DNA from: Rhizobium redzepovicii | GTDB lineage: Bacteria; Pseudomonadota; Alphaproteobacteria; Rhizobiales; Rhizobiaceae | Direction: 5' to 3' | DNA: 64,000 nucleotides | Assembly (NCBI RefSeq): GCF_019793435.1 | Contig: NZ_JAILYH010000015.1 | Location: 1 to 64,000 of the forward strand | Shown here: one piece after another, positions 36,041-44,517 of the stretch | Numbering within the stretch: position 1 is the first letter of the stretch | How the letters are laid out: each line of letters begins with the position of its first letter | Notes under the pieces: model-generated | What the model was told of the DNA's origin: nothing | Databases searched by the model: none | The model's input: only the letters and a program-made list of their open reading frames with translations | Translations under genes and position numbers: made by a program

Positions 36041-36972
36041 GAGCTGAGCGTCTGCTTGATCTGCCAACGGTCGTGATACCAGAGCCACTGTTCCGGATAT
36101 TCCCGCACCCAGCTTTCCACCTTGTCGTTGAGCAGCTGCGCGGCAGCCGGCAGGTCGAGATTGCCTTTGGCGTCGCGGGGCATTTCCAGCCGCGGCTCGA
36201 TTTCCAGCCGATAGCGGTTGCCTGGCAGCCGGATGCAGCGCGCCGGATAGACCTCGCAGTCGAACTGGCGCACCAGCTTCGGCAGCAGCGGATTGGTCTT
36301 GACGTCGCGCCCGAAGAAGGTGCCCTTCAGCCCCTTGCCAAATTTCTGGTCGACGAGCACGCCCACGCCTTGGCCGACTTCCAGCTGACGGGCGAGCGCG
36401 AAGGAGGAGCCGGCATGCGACGGCACCAGCTTGCCCATCCGCGCGCTCCTGAAATCGAAGACCTTCTTGGCGACATAGGGATTGTTCGGCGGCCGAAACA
36501 ACACGGTCACATGAAGCCCGAAGGCGGCACCGGCCACCGGCAGCAGCTCGAAATTGGCGGTATGGCCGGTAAAGACGATGAAGGGGCGCGGATTGTCGCG
36601 CAGATCGAGAAAGATCGGGATGCCCGACACCTCCACCCTGCCCGGCTCGGCATTTGCGGGATCATAGTCGAACAGCTGGTCGAGGAAGACGTATTCGGCC
36701 GCCAGCCGGCCCATATTGCCCCAGCTTGCGAGCGCGATCTCTTCGATCTCAGCTTGGCTTTTCTCAGGGAAGGCGTTGCGCAGATTGACGAGCATCAGCT
36801 TGTGGCGGCGCGTCCGCTGGCCGAGTCGGCGCGTCATCCTGTCGGCGAAGCGAATCGCGCCATCAGCTGGAAACAGCTTCAGCACATTCAGAAAGCCGAA
36901 CATCACCTGCGCCACCAGCCATTGCTGGAAGTGCCTGAGCGCCAGAACGATCCGGGTGATGAGGAGCTTCAC
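36037..36972 (-). CDS. lpxXL: Lipid A very-long-chain fatty acid acyltransferase LpxXL
   Basis: 311 residues, GTG start. It is a member of the LpxL/HtrB acyltransferase family, with the catalytic FTGHTANFELLP (H-X4-E) and an N-terminal membrane anchor (LITRIVLALRHFQQWLVAQV). In rhizobia this enzyme transfers 27-hydroxyoctacosanoate from AcpXL to lipid A. The assignment is strong because it ends the acpXL cluster. Later conserved parts are GVGVLVDQKFGKG and YPEQWLWYHDRW. It acts on the inner face of the inner membrane. It starts 7 nt after adhXL. Confidence 0.93.
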   Translation of the reverse strand: MKLLITRIVLALRHFQQWLVAQVMFGFLNVLKLFPADGAIRFADRMTRRLGQRTRRHKLMLVNLRNAFPEKSQAEIEEIALASWGNMGRLAAEYVFLDQLFDYDPANAEPGRVEVSGIPIFLDLRDNPRPFIVFTGHTANFELLPVAGAAFGLHVTVLFRPPNNPYVAKKVFDFRSARMGKLVPSHAGSSFALARQLEVGQGVGVLVDQKFGKGLKGTFFGRDVKTNPLLPKLVRQFDCEVYPARCIRLPGNRYRLEIEPRLEMPRDAKGNLDLPAAAQLLNDKVESWVREYPEQWLWYHDRWQIKQTLSS

Positions 36973-36979
36973 TTGGGGC

Positions 36980-38008
36980 TCAATCCATTTTCAGAATGAT
37001 CTTGCCGAAGATCTGGCGCGATTCCATCCGCTCCAGCGCCCGATCGATATCGCTGAAGCTGACCTCGGTATCGATGACGGGATGGACGAGTCCACGGCCC
37101 ATCTTCTGCATCGCATCCGCCATGTTCTCCATGCGGCAGCCGAAGGAGCCGAAAAGCTTCAGCTGCTGCTGGAACAGCATCATCAGGTTCATATCCGTGG
37201 AAACACCCGAGGTAGAGCCGCAGGTGACGAGCCGCCCGCCGCGCTTCATGCAGAGCATCGAACCCGCCCAGGTATCCTTGCCGACATGTTCGAAGACGAC
37301 GTCGACGCCCTTCTTCTTGGTGAGCTTGCGCACCACGCCCTCGAAGCGGTCCGTGCGGTAGTTGATGACATGATCGGCACCGAGCGCCTTGGCCTTTTCG
37401 ATCTTGTCGTCCGAACCGACCGTGGTGATGACAGTGCAGCCGATTTTCTTGGCAAGCTGGATCGCTGCCGTGCCGATGCCGGAGCCGCCGGCATGGACGA
37501 GGATCGTTTCGCCAGGTTCAAGCTTGGCATTGTCGAACAGCATGTGCTCGACCGTGCCGAAGGTGACGGGAGCGAGTGCCGCGCCGATCGCGTCGACGCC
37601 GGGAGGAGCCGGCACCAGCAGCCGCGCGGGAAGGTTGACCTTCTCCTGCGCAAAGCCGTCGAGATGGAAGCCGTGCACGCCGGAGACATGTTCGCAGAGA
37701 TTGTCGCGGCCTTCGCGGCAGGGGCGGCAAAGGCCGCAGGTGCGCGCACCGTAGATGGAAACGAGCTGTCCCGGCAGCACGTTGGCGACACCCGGGCCGA
37801 TCGCTTCCACGACGCCGGAAGCCTCCGCACCGATGACCAGCGGCATCTTGCGCTTGGCGAATGCCATGCCGCGCCAGCCCCAGACGTCGATATGGTTGAG
37901 CGCCACCGCCTTGACGCGCAGCGTCACCTCACCGGCGGCAGGCGCATCCGGTTCCGGCAGGTCGGTGATCTCAAGCTTGCGGTCATCGATCAGTTGCAAA
38001 GCGCGCAT
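36980..38008 (-). CDS. adh2XL: Zinc-type alcohol dehydrogenase of the acpXL cluster
   Basis: 342 residues, medium-chain dehydrogenase/reductase family. GAEASGVVEAIGPGV, a structural zinc site CGLCRPCREGRDNLC, and the NAD(P) fold ILVHAGGSGIGTAAIQLAKK are visible. It belongs to the rhizobial very-long-chain fatty acid cluster (fabZXL, fabF2XL, fabF1XL, adh2XL, lpxXL). It is thought to act in formation of the 27-hydroxy or a related group, but its exact reaction is not settled. It is separated from fabF1XL by a 157-bp gap with hairpins. Confidence 0.9.
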   Translation of the reverse strand: MRALQLIDDRKLEITDLPEPDAPAAGEVTLRVKAVALNHIDVWGWRGMAFAKRKMPLVIGAEASGVVEAIGPGVANVLPGQLVSIYGARTCGLCRPCREGRDNLCEHVSGVHGFHLDGFAQEKVNLPARLLVPAPPGVDAIGAALAPVTFGTVEHMLFDNAKLEPGETILVHAGGSGIGTAAIQLAKKIGCTVITTVGSDDKIEKAKALGADHVINYRTDRFEGVVRKLTKKKGVDVVFEHVGKDTWAGSMLCMKRGGRLVTCGSTSGVSTDMNLMMLFQQQLKLFGSFGCRMENMADAMQKMGRGLVHPVIDTEVSFSDIDRALERMESRQIFGKIILKMD

Positions 38009-38024
38009 GGCAAAATCCCTCGCC

Positions 38025-38119
38025 GTTAGAGCGCCGTGCGTCCGTTCGGACGCACAAAGGACGCTCTAACTCTTTAAATCTACGCATCAGGCTTTCCGAA
38101 AATCGCCCGATTTTCGGGC
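38025..38119. repeat. Palindromic intergenic element between fabF1XL and adh2XL
   Basis: Two structures. GTTAGAGCG ... CGCTCTAAC encloses GTGCGTCC-GTTC-GGACGCAC (38025-38070), and CCGAAAATCG-CC-CGATTTTCGG lies at 38096-38119. Both look like mobile palindromic units of the rhizobial type. The first could act as an internal processing or attenuation site of the operon, since genes on both sides are transcribed in the same direction. Confidence 0.7.
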
Positions 38120-38165
38120 CGATGCTGTAGGCTTCATCTCATCTCAAAAATGTGTCGGGAACCGC

Positions 38166-39452
38166 TTAAGCCGGTTCGAGCGCCATGACAAGGCTGGCAT
38201 TCTGCCCGCCGAAGCCGAAGGAGTTGGAAAGCACGGCGGAAACCTGCGCTTCCCGCTTTTTGTTCGGCACGACATCGAGAACGATCGACGGATCGGGATT
38301 GGTGTAGTTGATCGTCGGCGGCAGCGTCCCTGTCAGCATCGTCTGCAGCGAGAACACCGCCTCGACGGCGCCCGCCGCCGTCAACGTATGGCCGATCATC
38401 GACTTGTTCGAGGAAACCGGAATGCCGACGAGCCGCTCGCCGAAGACGGCCGACATCGCCCCATATTCCATCTTGTCGTTCTCCGGCGTCGAGGTGCCGT
38501 GCGCGTTGATGTAGCCGATGCCGCTTTCGTCGATGCCGGCATCGGCAAGGGCCGCGCGGATCGTCGCGATCGCCGGGCCGCCGTCCGGCGAGGAGCGGGT
38601 GCGGTGGAAGCTGTCTGCCTTGTCGCCGGCGCCCTTCATGATGCCGAGCACCTTGGCGCCGCGGGCGACCGCCGCTTCCAGCGATTCCAGCACCAGCGTC
38701 GCCGCACCTTCGGCGATGACGAAACCGTCGCGATCCTTGCTGAACGGCTTGGATGCCTTGGTCGGCGGATCGTTCTGCGTCGAAAGGGCCGACAGCAGCG
38801 AGAAGCGGATCAGCGCTTCGGCGCTGAGAGAGCCGTCGGTTGCAACCGTCAGGGCGCGATCGGTGCGGCCCTGGCGGATCGCCTCGATGCCGAGCTGGAT
38901 CGCCGTAACGCCGGAGGCGCAGGCCGTCGACAGCGTGACCGGAAGGCCGCGCGTGCCGAACCGGTCGGCAAGCCGCTCCGAAATCGCGCCAAACAGGGCC
39001 GCCTCATGGAAGGCCGGATCTGGCCGTTGACGCAACGCCGTCAGGAAACGTTCATAAGCATCACCAGGATGCTCGGAGGCCGGCGAACGGTCGGCAAGCT
39101 CGAAACGGGCGCTCCATTCCGGCTCGATCGGCGGAGCGGCGAGGAAAAGCGGGCCATTGAAATCGCCGGAAAGGCCGGCATCGGCAAGCGCCTCGATCGT
39201 CGTTTCGCGGGCGAAGGCGTAGGAGCGCTCGACGGCATTCGGGGCCGGGATGCCGATGAAATCGACGGTGCCGGCGATCCGCGTCGACAATCCTTCGGTC
39301 GGGAAACGGTTGATCTCGTGGATGCCCGAGGTGCCTGACGAAAGCGCTGCCCAGTTGTCGCTGAGGCCTTGACCGAGCGAGGTGATGATACCCATGCCGG
39401 TCACGGCCACGATCGGACGGCCGAGGTGATCCCTGTAAGCGGAAGCTGTCAT
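38166..39452 (-). CDS. fabF1XL: Beta-ketoacyl-ACP synthase, catalytically complete partner (FabF1XL)
   Basis: 428 residues from the ATG at 39452, with GAGGAG eight bases upstream. Thiolase-fold ketosynthase of the KAS II type used to elongate the very long acyl chain on AcpXL. All three catalytic residues are present: Cys178 in VTLSTACASGVTAIQ, His318 in NAHGTSTPENDK and His355 in NKSMIGHTLTAAGAVE. The C-terminus SNSFGFGGQNASLVM is normal. It follows fabF2XL by 12 nt, so the two proteins are made together and may work as a pair. Confidence 0.93.
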   Translation of the reverse strand: MTASAYRDHLGRPIVAVTGMGIITSLGQGLSDNWAALSSGTSGIHEINRFPTEGLSTRIAGTVDFIGIPAPNAVERSYAFARETTIEALADAGLSGDFNGPLFLAAPPIEPEWSARFELADRSPASEHPGDAYERFLTALRQRPDPAFHEAALFGAISERLADRFGTRGLPVTLSTACASGVTAIQLGIEAIRQGRTDRALTVATDGSLSAEALIRFSLLSALSTQNDPPTKASKPFSKDRDGFVIAEGAATLVLESLEAAVARGAKVLGIMKGAGDKADSFHRTRSSPDGGPAIATIRAALADAGIDESGIGYINAHGTSTPENDKMEYGAMSAVFGERLVGIPVSSNKSMIGHTLTAAGAVEAVFSLQTMLTGTLPPTINYTNPDPSIVLDVVPNKKREAQVSAVLSNSFGFGGQNASLVMALEPA

Positions 39453-39464
39453 ATCTTTCACTCC

Positions 39465-40670
39465 TCACGCATTTGCGGAAAGGACGGCAACGCCCTCGCC
39501 GCGCTGGTGTCCGACCGCGGTCACGACGGCGGCGGTGGCGCCTGCCCGCATCGGCGCTTCATGGGCAGCATCGAAGGCCGGAACCTTGGCCTTGCCGTCG
39601 ACGGCAAGCGCTGCAAGCGCCAGACCCAGCGTGAACTGCGTCTCGATCGTATGGCCGGTGACGCCGCCAAAGCCACGGATTGCAGCACCGGGCAATTGAT
39701 GTTCGAGCACTGCCCGCTCGCGGGCGGCAAGATCGTGCATGCCGGTCGAGCCGGAAAAGATCGCCGTGCTTTCGGCGGCAAGCCCGGTGGCGGGTGCTAA
39801 AAGCCGCTCCAGCCGGACCTCGAGATTGCCGGCATTGCGGTTGCCGCGGTCGCCCTCGACCGCATCGATGACAGCATAGATATGCGCGCCGCGCGCTTCC
39901 GCATGCTGGCGCGATTCCAGCACCAGGAAGGCGCCGGCCGAACCAGTGATCATGCCGCCGCCGTCGCTTGATTTGCGCGACCAGAGCGGCACCCAGTCGC
40001 CGCGCGCATGGGCGCCGATCGCTTCGGTGAGCAGGATCATATCCGGCCGCTCCGCTGCGAAGGCGCCGCCGACCAGCGCATGCGAGGATTCGCCTGATTT
40101 AATGCGATAGAAGGCGGTCTCGACGGCTGAAATCCCTGCCGCTTCCTCGCCCATGAAGGTACGCGACGAGCCGGTGACCTTATGCACGATCGAGATGTTG
40201 CCGGCGAGCAGGTTGGAAAGCTGGGCGAGGAACAGCGTCGGCCTGAGCTCTGTCGTCAGCTTCTCGTTCAGCAGCAATTCGCGGTCGTTGCGCTTCAGCG
40301 CCTCGTCGACAATCAGCGTATCGACATTGATGTCGCGCTCGCCGCCGCCGGCCGCTACGATCATGTCCATCGTGCCACAGGCCTCGAGATTGTCTTTGAA
40401 GCCGGCATCGTCGAGTGCCAAGCCTGCGGCGAAGACGCCGATGCGCTGCCAGTTCTCCATCTGGCGCTGGTCGCCACGCTTGGCGATCTGCTGCGACCAG
40501 TCGATTTCGGGCAGCGGATGCACCGGATAGGGCTTGAACTTCTCAGTCTCGACGATCGCCTTCGGCGCGCTTGCCGCCGAAAGTAGCGCGATATGCGCAT
40601 CCTTACCGACGCCCTGACAGGTGACGATGCCGATGCCTGAGATGACGACGTCGTTTGCAGCCTTGCTCAT
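39465..40670 (-). CDS. fabF2XL: Ketosynthase homologue lacking catalytic residues (FabF2XL)
   Basis: 401 residues with the KAS fold (VVISGIGIVTCQGVGKDAHI at the start). The catalytic Cys position reads KVTGSSRTFMGEE, with Ser168 where Cys is expected. The first His motif (xAHGTST) is replaced by FSGSTGMHD, with Gly at the His position. Only the second His survives (His340 in GGVTGHTIETQF). It is unlikely to condense acyl chains alone. This is the pattern of a chain length factor in type II polyketide systems, so a non-catalytic partner of FabF1XL is likely (inference). It overlaps fabZXL by 4 nt. Confidence 0.9.
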   Translation of the reverse strand: MSKAANDVVISGIGIVTCQGVGKDAHIALLSAASAPKAIVETEKFKPYPVHPLPEIDWSQQIAKRGDQRQMENWQRIGVFAAGLALDDAGFKDNLEACGTMDMIVAAGGGERDINVDTLIVDEALKRNDRELLLNEKLTTELRPTLFLAQLSNLLAGNISIVHKVTGSSRTFMGEEAAGISAVETAFYRIKSGESSHALVGGAFAAERPDMILLTEAIGAHARGDWVPLWSRKSSDGGGMITGSAGAFLVLESRQHAEARGAHIYAVIDAVEGDRGNRNAGNLEVRLERLLAPATGLAAESTAIFSGSTGMHDLAARERAVLEHQLPGAAIRGFGGVTGHTIETQFTLGLALAALAVDGKAKVPAFDAAHEAPMRAGATAAVVTAVGHQRGEGVAVLSANA

Positions 40671-41149
40671 CCAACCACTCCCTGCGCCGCGATCGCTTCG
40701 AGAAGCCCGATCTCGCCGGCACGTTTTTTGACGATATCGCCGAGCGGCACTTCGGAAAACGGCATGGTGCGAAGCTTCAGCTGCGCATCACAGACCTTCT
40801 TGCCGGCGCTGGTGATTTTAGCCTTGGTAACCGCGAAACCCGAACCGTCGTGCTCAAGCACCGCCTCGATGTCGAGCACGGCTTCCGGCTCGACGAACGT
40901 GCGCATCTTGGCGCCGTCGACTGACATCAGGAAAGGCATGGCGGCGAAGTTGGTGACGGCAAGCACCAGCATGCCGGAGGCCTGCGCCATGGTCTCGATC
41001 AACAGCACACCGGGAACGAGCGGCATGCCGGGAAAATGACCCTCGAAGACAGGGCTCTTGGCCGGCACGACGGATCGCGCGTTCAGCGTGCCCTTTTTCA
41101 GGTCCACCGCTTCGACGCGGTCAATCATCTGGAAATATTCCAGCAGCAT
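40667..41149 (-). CDS. fabZXL: (3R)-hydroxyacyl-ACP dehydratase of the acpXL cluster
   Basis: 160 residues, ATG preceded by GGAGG at 6-nt spacing. FabZ-type hot-dog dehydratase that removes water from the beta-hydroxyacyl chain during elongation. The catalytic His lies in VFEGHFPGMPLVPGV and Glu in LIETMAQASGM. An N-terminal MLLEYFQMIDRVEAVDLKKG region is typical of this subgroup. It starts the run of overlapping genes downstream of acpXL. Confidence 0.93.
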   Translation of the reverse strand: MLLEYFQMIDRVEAVDLKKGTLNARSVVPAKSPVFEGHFPGMPLVPGVLLIETMAQASGMLVLAVTNFAAMPFLMSVDGAKMRTFVEPEAVLDIEAVLEHDGSGFAVTKAKITSAGKKVCDAQLKLRTMPFSEVPLGDIVKKRAGEIGLLEAIAAQGVVG

Positions 41150-41265
41150 TCGGATCCTCCGGCCCGACAGGCCAGATCCGCCCGCCGGTGACGCCTAGTT
41201 AGGAACGAAACCGCCCAGCCGCCATAGTCAGGCGGCAGGGCGCTCAAAAAAAGACGGTTATGTCC

Positions 41266-41544
41266 TCAGGCCTTGGCTGCTTTGAGCTCGTCGATTTTGG
41301 CGCAGAGGTTCTTCAGCACGAAATATTCTTCGGTGGAAACCTTGCCCTCGTTGACTTCCTGCGTCCACTTTTCGAGCGGAATCTTGATGCCGAACTCCTT
41401 GTCGATCGCAAAGACGATGTCGAGGAAATCGAGGCTGTCGATACCGAGGTCGTCGATCGTATGGCTCTCCGGCGTGATCGTCGCGCGGTCGATCTCGCTG
41501 GTTTCTGCAATAATGTCGGCAACTTTATCGAATGTAGCGGTCAC
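41266..41544 (-). CDS. acpXL: Specialised acyl carrier protein AcpXL
   Basis: 92 residues from a GTG at 41544, the length known for rhizobial AcpXL. The phosphopantetheine attachment site is Ser37 in [20 protein letters not shown]. It carries the growing chain that becomes 27-hydroxyoctacosanoate in lipid A. GAGG eight bases upstream of the GTG supports the start; the frame is open further upstream (to 41607), but that would add 21 residues not present in AcpXL. It is the first gene of the cluster and is divergent from fnrN. Confidence 0.96.
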
Positions 41545-41807
41545 GCGCTGTACCTCATGAAATGACGATTTAAACCTCCTCATAGGCAAATCCATTTCAA
41601 AAGCCAATGCTTTCGTCCCGGCGTTGCGGCAATTTGCCGGCGGGGTGTTGCCTAAACAGCAATGGAATGCAGGCCGTTCCCGTCACCCGAGGCGGGGCGA
41701 TGCCGCTGCAGCCCCTGCGCCGACGGCGCAACAAGCATCCGAATCAAAGCCGCGGACGGCCTCGCCTCGAAGCAAGCGCCCCCGGCCGGAGCCGCAAGCC
41801 CGGACAG

Positions 41808-41821
41808 TTGATCTGGATCAA
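41808..41821. promoter_or_regulatory. Anaerobox (FNR/FixK site), distal to fnrN
   Basis: TTGATCTGGATCAA, a perfect TTGAT-N4-ATCAA palindrome, 151 nt upstream of the fnrN start codon. In R. leguminosarum and R. etli, fnrN carries two anaeroboxes used for autoregulation, the distal one for activation. It also lies upstream of acpXL on the other strand (about 265 nt), so an effect there is possible. Confidence 0.88.
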
Positions 41822-41839
41822 ATCGCAGGCCCCGAAAAT

Positions 41840-41853
41840 TTGATAATCATCAA
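41840..41853. promoter_or_regulatory. Anaerobox (FNR/FixK site), proximal to fnrN
   Basis: TTGATAATCATCAA, again a perfect TTGAT-N4-ATCAA site. Its centre is 32 bp from the centre of the other anaerobox, three helical turns, so two dimers would bind on the same face. The known model from R. leguminosarum is that the proximal site mediates repression at high FnrN levels. Confidence 0.88.
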
Positions 41854-41971
41854 GCGACGCGGGAAGAAATCGGGATAGCCGAACCAACTCGCAATCGCGG
41901 CGTAATCGTCTCGGAAGAGCCAGCCATGCCCGGGCATGCCGGGTGCATCCGGATTTCGAAGGGATCAGGAA

Positions 41972-42694
41972 ATGGACGTCGCACGCAGTAAGGTTTCCGA
42001 GGCCGGCACGCCCGTCGCTTGCCGTTCCTGCCAGGCCCGGCACGGCGTCGTCTGTGGCGCCTTGTCGAGCAGCCAGTTGCGAGAGCTCGGCCGCCATTCG
42101 CTGCGCCGCAAGGTCGATGCGGGCTCTGAGATCGTCGCTCAAGCGTCGGAAAGCTCTTTCTATTCGAACATCATGCGCGGGGTGGTGAAGCTCTGCAAGG
42201 TGATGCCGGACGGTCGCCAGCAGATCGTCGGCCTGCAATTCGCCCCAGATTTCGTCGGCAGGCCTTTCGTGCGCGAGAGCACGCTGTCGGCCGAGGCTGC
42301 GACCGATGCCGAAATCTGCGTCGTCCCCCGCAACTTGCTCGACCGCATGATATCAGAGACTAGGGAATTGCAGCGCAGCCTCCACGATCAGGCACTGAAG
42401 GAGCTGGATGCCGCGCGCGAATGGATGCTGACGCTCGGCCGGCGCACCGCCGAGGAGAAGGTCGCAAGCCTGCTCCACCTCATCGCCACGCATGCCGAGC
42501 CGCAAACGGCCACCAGCACCGCCTTCGATCTGCCGCTATCGCGCGCCGACATCGCCGATTTTCTCGGGCTGACGATCGAAACCGTCAGCCGCCAGTTGAC
42601 CCGGCTGCGCAAAGAGGGAGTCATCCGCATCGAGAACATCCGGCATATCGTCGTCCCCGGCATGGATGAGCTGGAAAAGAAAATCAGCGCGTAA
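41972..42694 (+). CDS. fnrN: Oxygen-responsive Crp/Fnr regulator FnrN
   Basis: 240 residues from the ATG at 41972. An N-terminal cluster CRSCQARHGVVC has the C-X2-C-X7-C spacing of FnrN Fe-S ligands, and a further Cys is in KLCKVMPDGR. Then come the cyclic-nucleotide-binding-like domain (VGLQFAPDFVGRPFV), a dimerisation helix, and the helix-turn-helix LPLSRADIADFLGLTIETVS with RQLTRLRKEG. FnrN activates microaerobic genes such as fixNOQP and fixGHIS in nodules. The two perfect anaeroboxes upstream strongly support this identity. Its 3' end overlaps the convergent L,D-transpeptidase gene by 11 nt. Confidence 0.93.
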   Translation: MDVARSKVSEAGTPVACRSCQARHGVVCGALSSSQLRELGRHSLRRKVDAGSEIVAQASESSFYSNIMRGVVKLCKVMPDGRQQIVGLQFAPDFVGRPFVRESTLSAEAATDAEICVVPRNLLDRMISETRELQRSLHDQALKELDAAREWMLTLGRRTAEEKVASLLHLIATHAEPQTATSTAFDLPLSRADIADFLGLTIETVSRQLTRLRKEGVIRIENIRHIVVPGMDELEKKISA

Positions 42695-43112
42695 TCACCA
42701 CACGGGTATTGGCAAGGCCGGCCTGACGCGCCAGCGAGAAGAACTCGGCCGCATTGTCGGGATGCAGGCGGACGCAGCCATGCGAGGCCGGCCGGCCCAG
42801 GCGCTTCAGGTCGAAAGTGGCGTGAACGGCGTAACCGCCGTTGAAGAACACAGCGTAGGGCATCGGCGCATTGTCGTATTTCCGGGAACGATGATCGCGC
42901 GACAGCCACTTGGCGCTCCACGAACCGGTGGGCGTGACGTAGCCGTTGCGTGCGGTCGAAACCTTCCAGCGATACTTGACGAAGCCGTTCTCGGTGACGG
43001 TCATCGTCTGCTTGCCGATGCTGATATTGGCAACCAGCATTGCTGCCTCGGCGGCAACGGGAAAAAACTGCAGCAATAAACTTGCGGCCGCAGCCGCCAA
43101 AATCGTCTTCAT
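42684..43112 (-). CDS. L,D-transpeptidase (YkuD domain)
   Basis: 142 residues from the ATG at 43112. A signal peptide (MKTILAAAAASLLLQFFPVA) leads to a YkuD domain with ISIGKQTMTVTENG at the start and the catalytic motif PASHGCVRLHPDNA (His and Cys). Such enzymes make 3-3 peptidoglycan crosslinks or attach proteins to the wall, working in the periplasm. It is short, about 120 residues after cleavage, but complete for the domain. Confidence 0.9.
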   Translation of the reverse strand: MKTILAAAAASLLLQFFPVAAEAAMLVANISIGKQTMTVTENGFVKYRWKVSTARNGYVTPTGSWSAKWLSRDHRSRKYDNAPMPYAVFFNGGYAVHATFDLKRLGRPASHGCVRLHPDNAAEFFSLARQAGLANTRVVITR

Positions 43113-43242
43113 GATAGCCCCTCTTCGCACCCGCGCAGTTTATTGCGCCCTCACGACAGAGAGACTAAGCCAATACTTTCTATATTGCTTTAATCCGAAT
43201 GGTAATCACAATTTTAACACGTTTAAGCCGTGAGCAACTAAC

Positions 43243-43443
43243 CTACTGGAGCTTGCGCCCGGCCGCAGGCCGGCTGACGCGCTGATAGGCCTTGTTCATC
43301 TTCTCGCGGATAGAGGCCATCGTGCCGAGATTGTGACCGCAGGCGGCACAGGTAATGATATCGGTCTCCCGGATTTCGGGCCGCTCGAACTTCATCTTGG
43401 TGCTCTTGCACTTCGGGCACGGTAATTCAACCTGAACTGTCAT
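43243..43443 (-). CDS. Small zinc ribbon protein
   Basis: 66 residues from the ATG at 43443. Two Cys pairs, CPKCKSTKMKF and CAACGHNLG, form a zinc ribbon. The remainder is a basic helix (REKMNKAYQRVSRPAAGRKL). Likely nucleic-acid or protein binding; no specific role can be given. It stands alone between the L,D-transpeptidase and cobD genes. Confidence 0.78.
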   Translation of the reverse strand: MTVQVELPCPKCKSTKMKFERPEIRETDIITCAACGHNLGTMASIREKMNKAYQRVSRPAAGRKLQ

Positions 43444-43536
43444 CGCTCTGCTTCCGGTCTGATGAGATATGAGGCGCTTCGCATAAACCTTTGCGGCGGA
43501 GCTGTCCACCGGGGCGTGGACGCGCTGCGTGGCGCC

Positions 43537-44517
43537 CTACAGAAAACACAGAAACAACCCGAAGATCAGACCGGTGAGCACCATGCAGCTGGCATAGAAC
43601 ACCGACACGCCGTCTTCAATGTCCGCGGCGGTGGCGACGTCCCGCCCCGGGTTGTTGATCATCGGCTCCGTCACGACGACACCGCCATAAATGCGCGGTC
43701 CGGCGAGCTGGACATTGAGGGCGCCGGCCATGGCCGCCTCCGGCCTGCCGGAATTCGGCGAGCGGTGCAGGCCGCCGTCGCGCATCGCCACGCGGATCGC
43801 CTCGCGGCAGGGGCTCATGCCGCGCCGGATACAGGCCCCGGCGGCGATCAGCAGGATGGAGAGCCGCGCGGCCGGCCAGTTGACGATATCGTCGAGCCGG
43901 GCAGCGGCCCAGCCGAAATCGATGTATTTTTCCGATCTGTGGCCGATCATCGAATCGGCCGTGTTCAGCATCTTATAGGCAAGCAGGCCCGGGAGGCCGA
44001 AGATGGCATAGCATAGGGCCGGCGCCACGACGCCGTCGGAGAAATTTTCCGCAAGGCTTTCGATCGCCGCGCGGCAGACGGCCGGCTCGTCGAGCGTTTC
44101 GGGATCGCGGCCGACGATGCGGGAGACAGCGTTCCGGCCGCCGGCGAGCCCTTCGCCGCGCAAGGCGGTCGCGACGGCCGCGACATGATCGGCAAGGCTC
44201 TTCTGCGCCAGGAAAATCGCCACCAGACCGGCCTCCAGCACGAGGCCGGCAAGGCCGAAGAGCGCGAAGAACCGATCGAACACGAAGCCCGCGGCGATCG
44301 ACAGCAGCAGCAGCGCCAGGATTGCCGCGACGCCGTTCATCCGGCGCTGGGAGCCCGTAAGGCTTGAGGGATTGAGCTGCTGGTCGGCATAGGAAATCGC
44401 CACGCCGAACATGACGACGGGATGCGGCACGCGTGACCACAGCCACTGCGGATCGCCGGCGATCCGGTCGAGCAGCAGCGCCAGAAGCAGCACAAGAAGG
44501 TTTTCGTCGATCGTCAT
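43537..44517 (-). CDS. cobD: Adenosylcobinamide-phosphate synthase
   Basis: 326 residues; CbiB in Salmonella naming. This membrane protein joins (R)-1-amino-2-propanol phosphate to adenosylcobyric acid. Features: LLALLLDRIAGDPQWLWSRV at the start, HPVVMFG, FLAQKSLADHVAAVATAL, IESLAENFSDGVVAPALCYA (the strongest family motif) and a C-terminal membrane helix. It is the last gene of the cobA-B-C-D operon, overlapping cobC by 4 nt. Confidence 0.95.
   Translation of the reverse strand: MTIDENLLVLLLALLLDRIAGDPQWLWSRVPHPVVMFGVAISYADQQLNPSSLTGSQRRMNGVAAILALLLLSIAAGFVFDRFFALFGLAGLVLEAGLVAIFLAQKSLADHVAAVATALRGEGLAGGRNAVSRIVGRDPETLDEPAVCRAAIESLAENFSDGVVAPALCYAIFGLPGLLAYKMLNTADSMIGHRSEKYIDFGWAAARLDDIVNWPAARLSILLIAAGACIRRGMSPCREAIRVAMRDGGLHRSPNSGRPEAAMAGALNVQLAGPRIYGGVVVTEPMINNPGRDVATAADIEDGVSVFYASCMVLTGLIFGLFLCFL

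Noticed and set aside
35917..36999. Plus-strand open frame opposite lpxXL
   Set aside because: Starts inside a palindromic repeat and mirrors the acyltransferase gene.
41163..41262. Hairpin with an A-run between fabZXL and acpXL as a terminator
   Set aside because: The A-run follows the stem on the plus strand, which would be a U-run placed before the stem on the transcribed (minus) strand, so it does not fit an intrinsic terminator.
41607..41935. Short open frames in the acpXL-fnrN gap
   Set aside because: They run through the anaerobox region and are Arg/Pro-rich without a ribosome site; regulatory DNA explains the region better.
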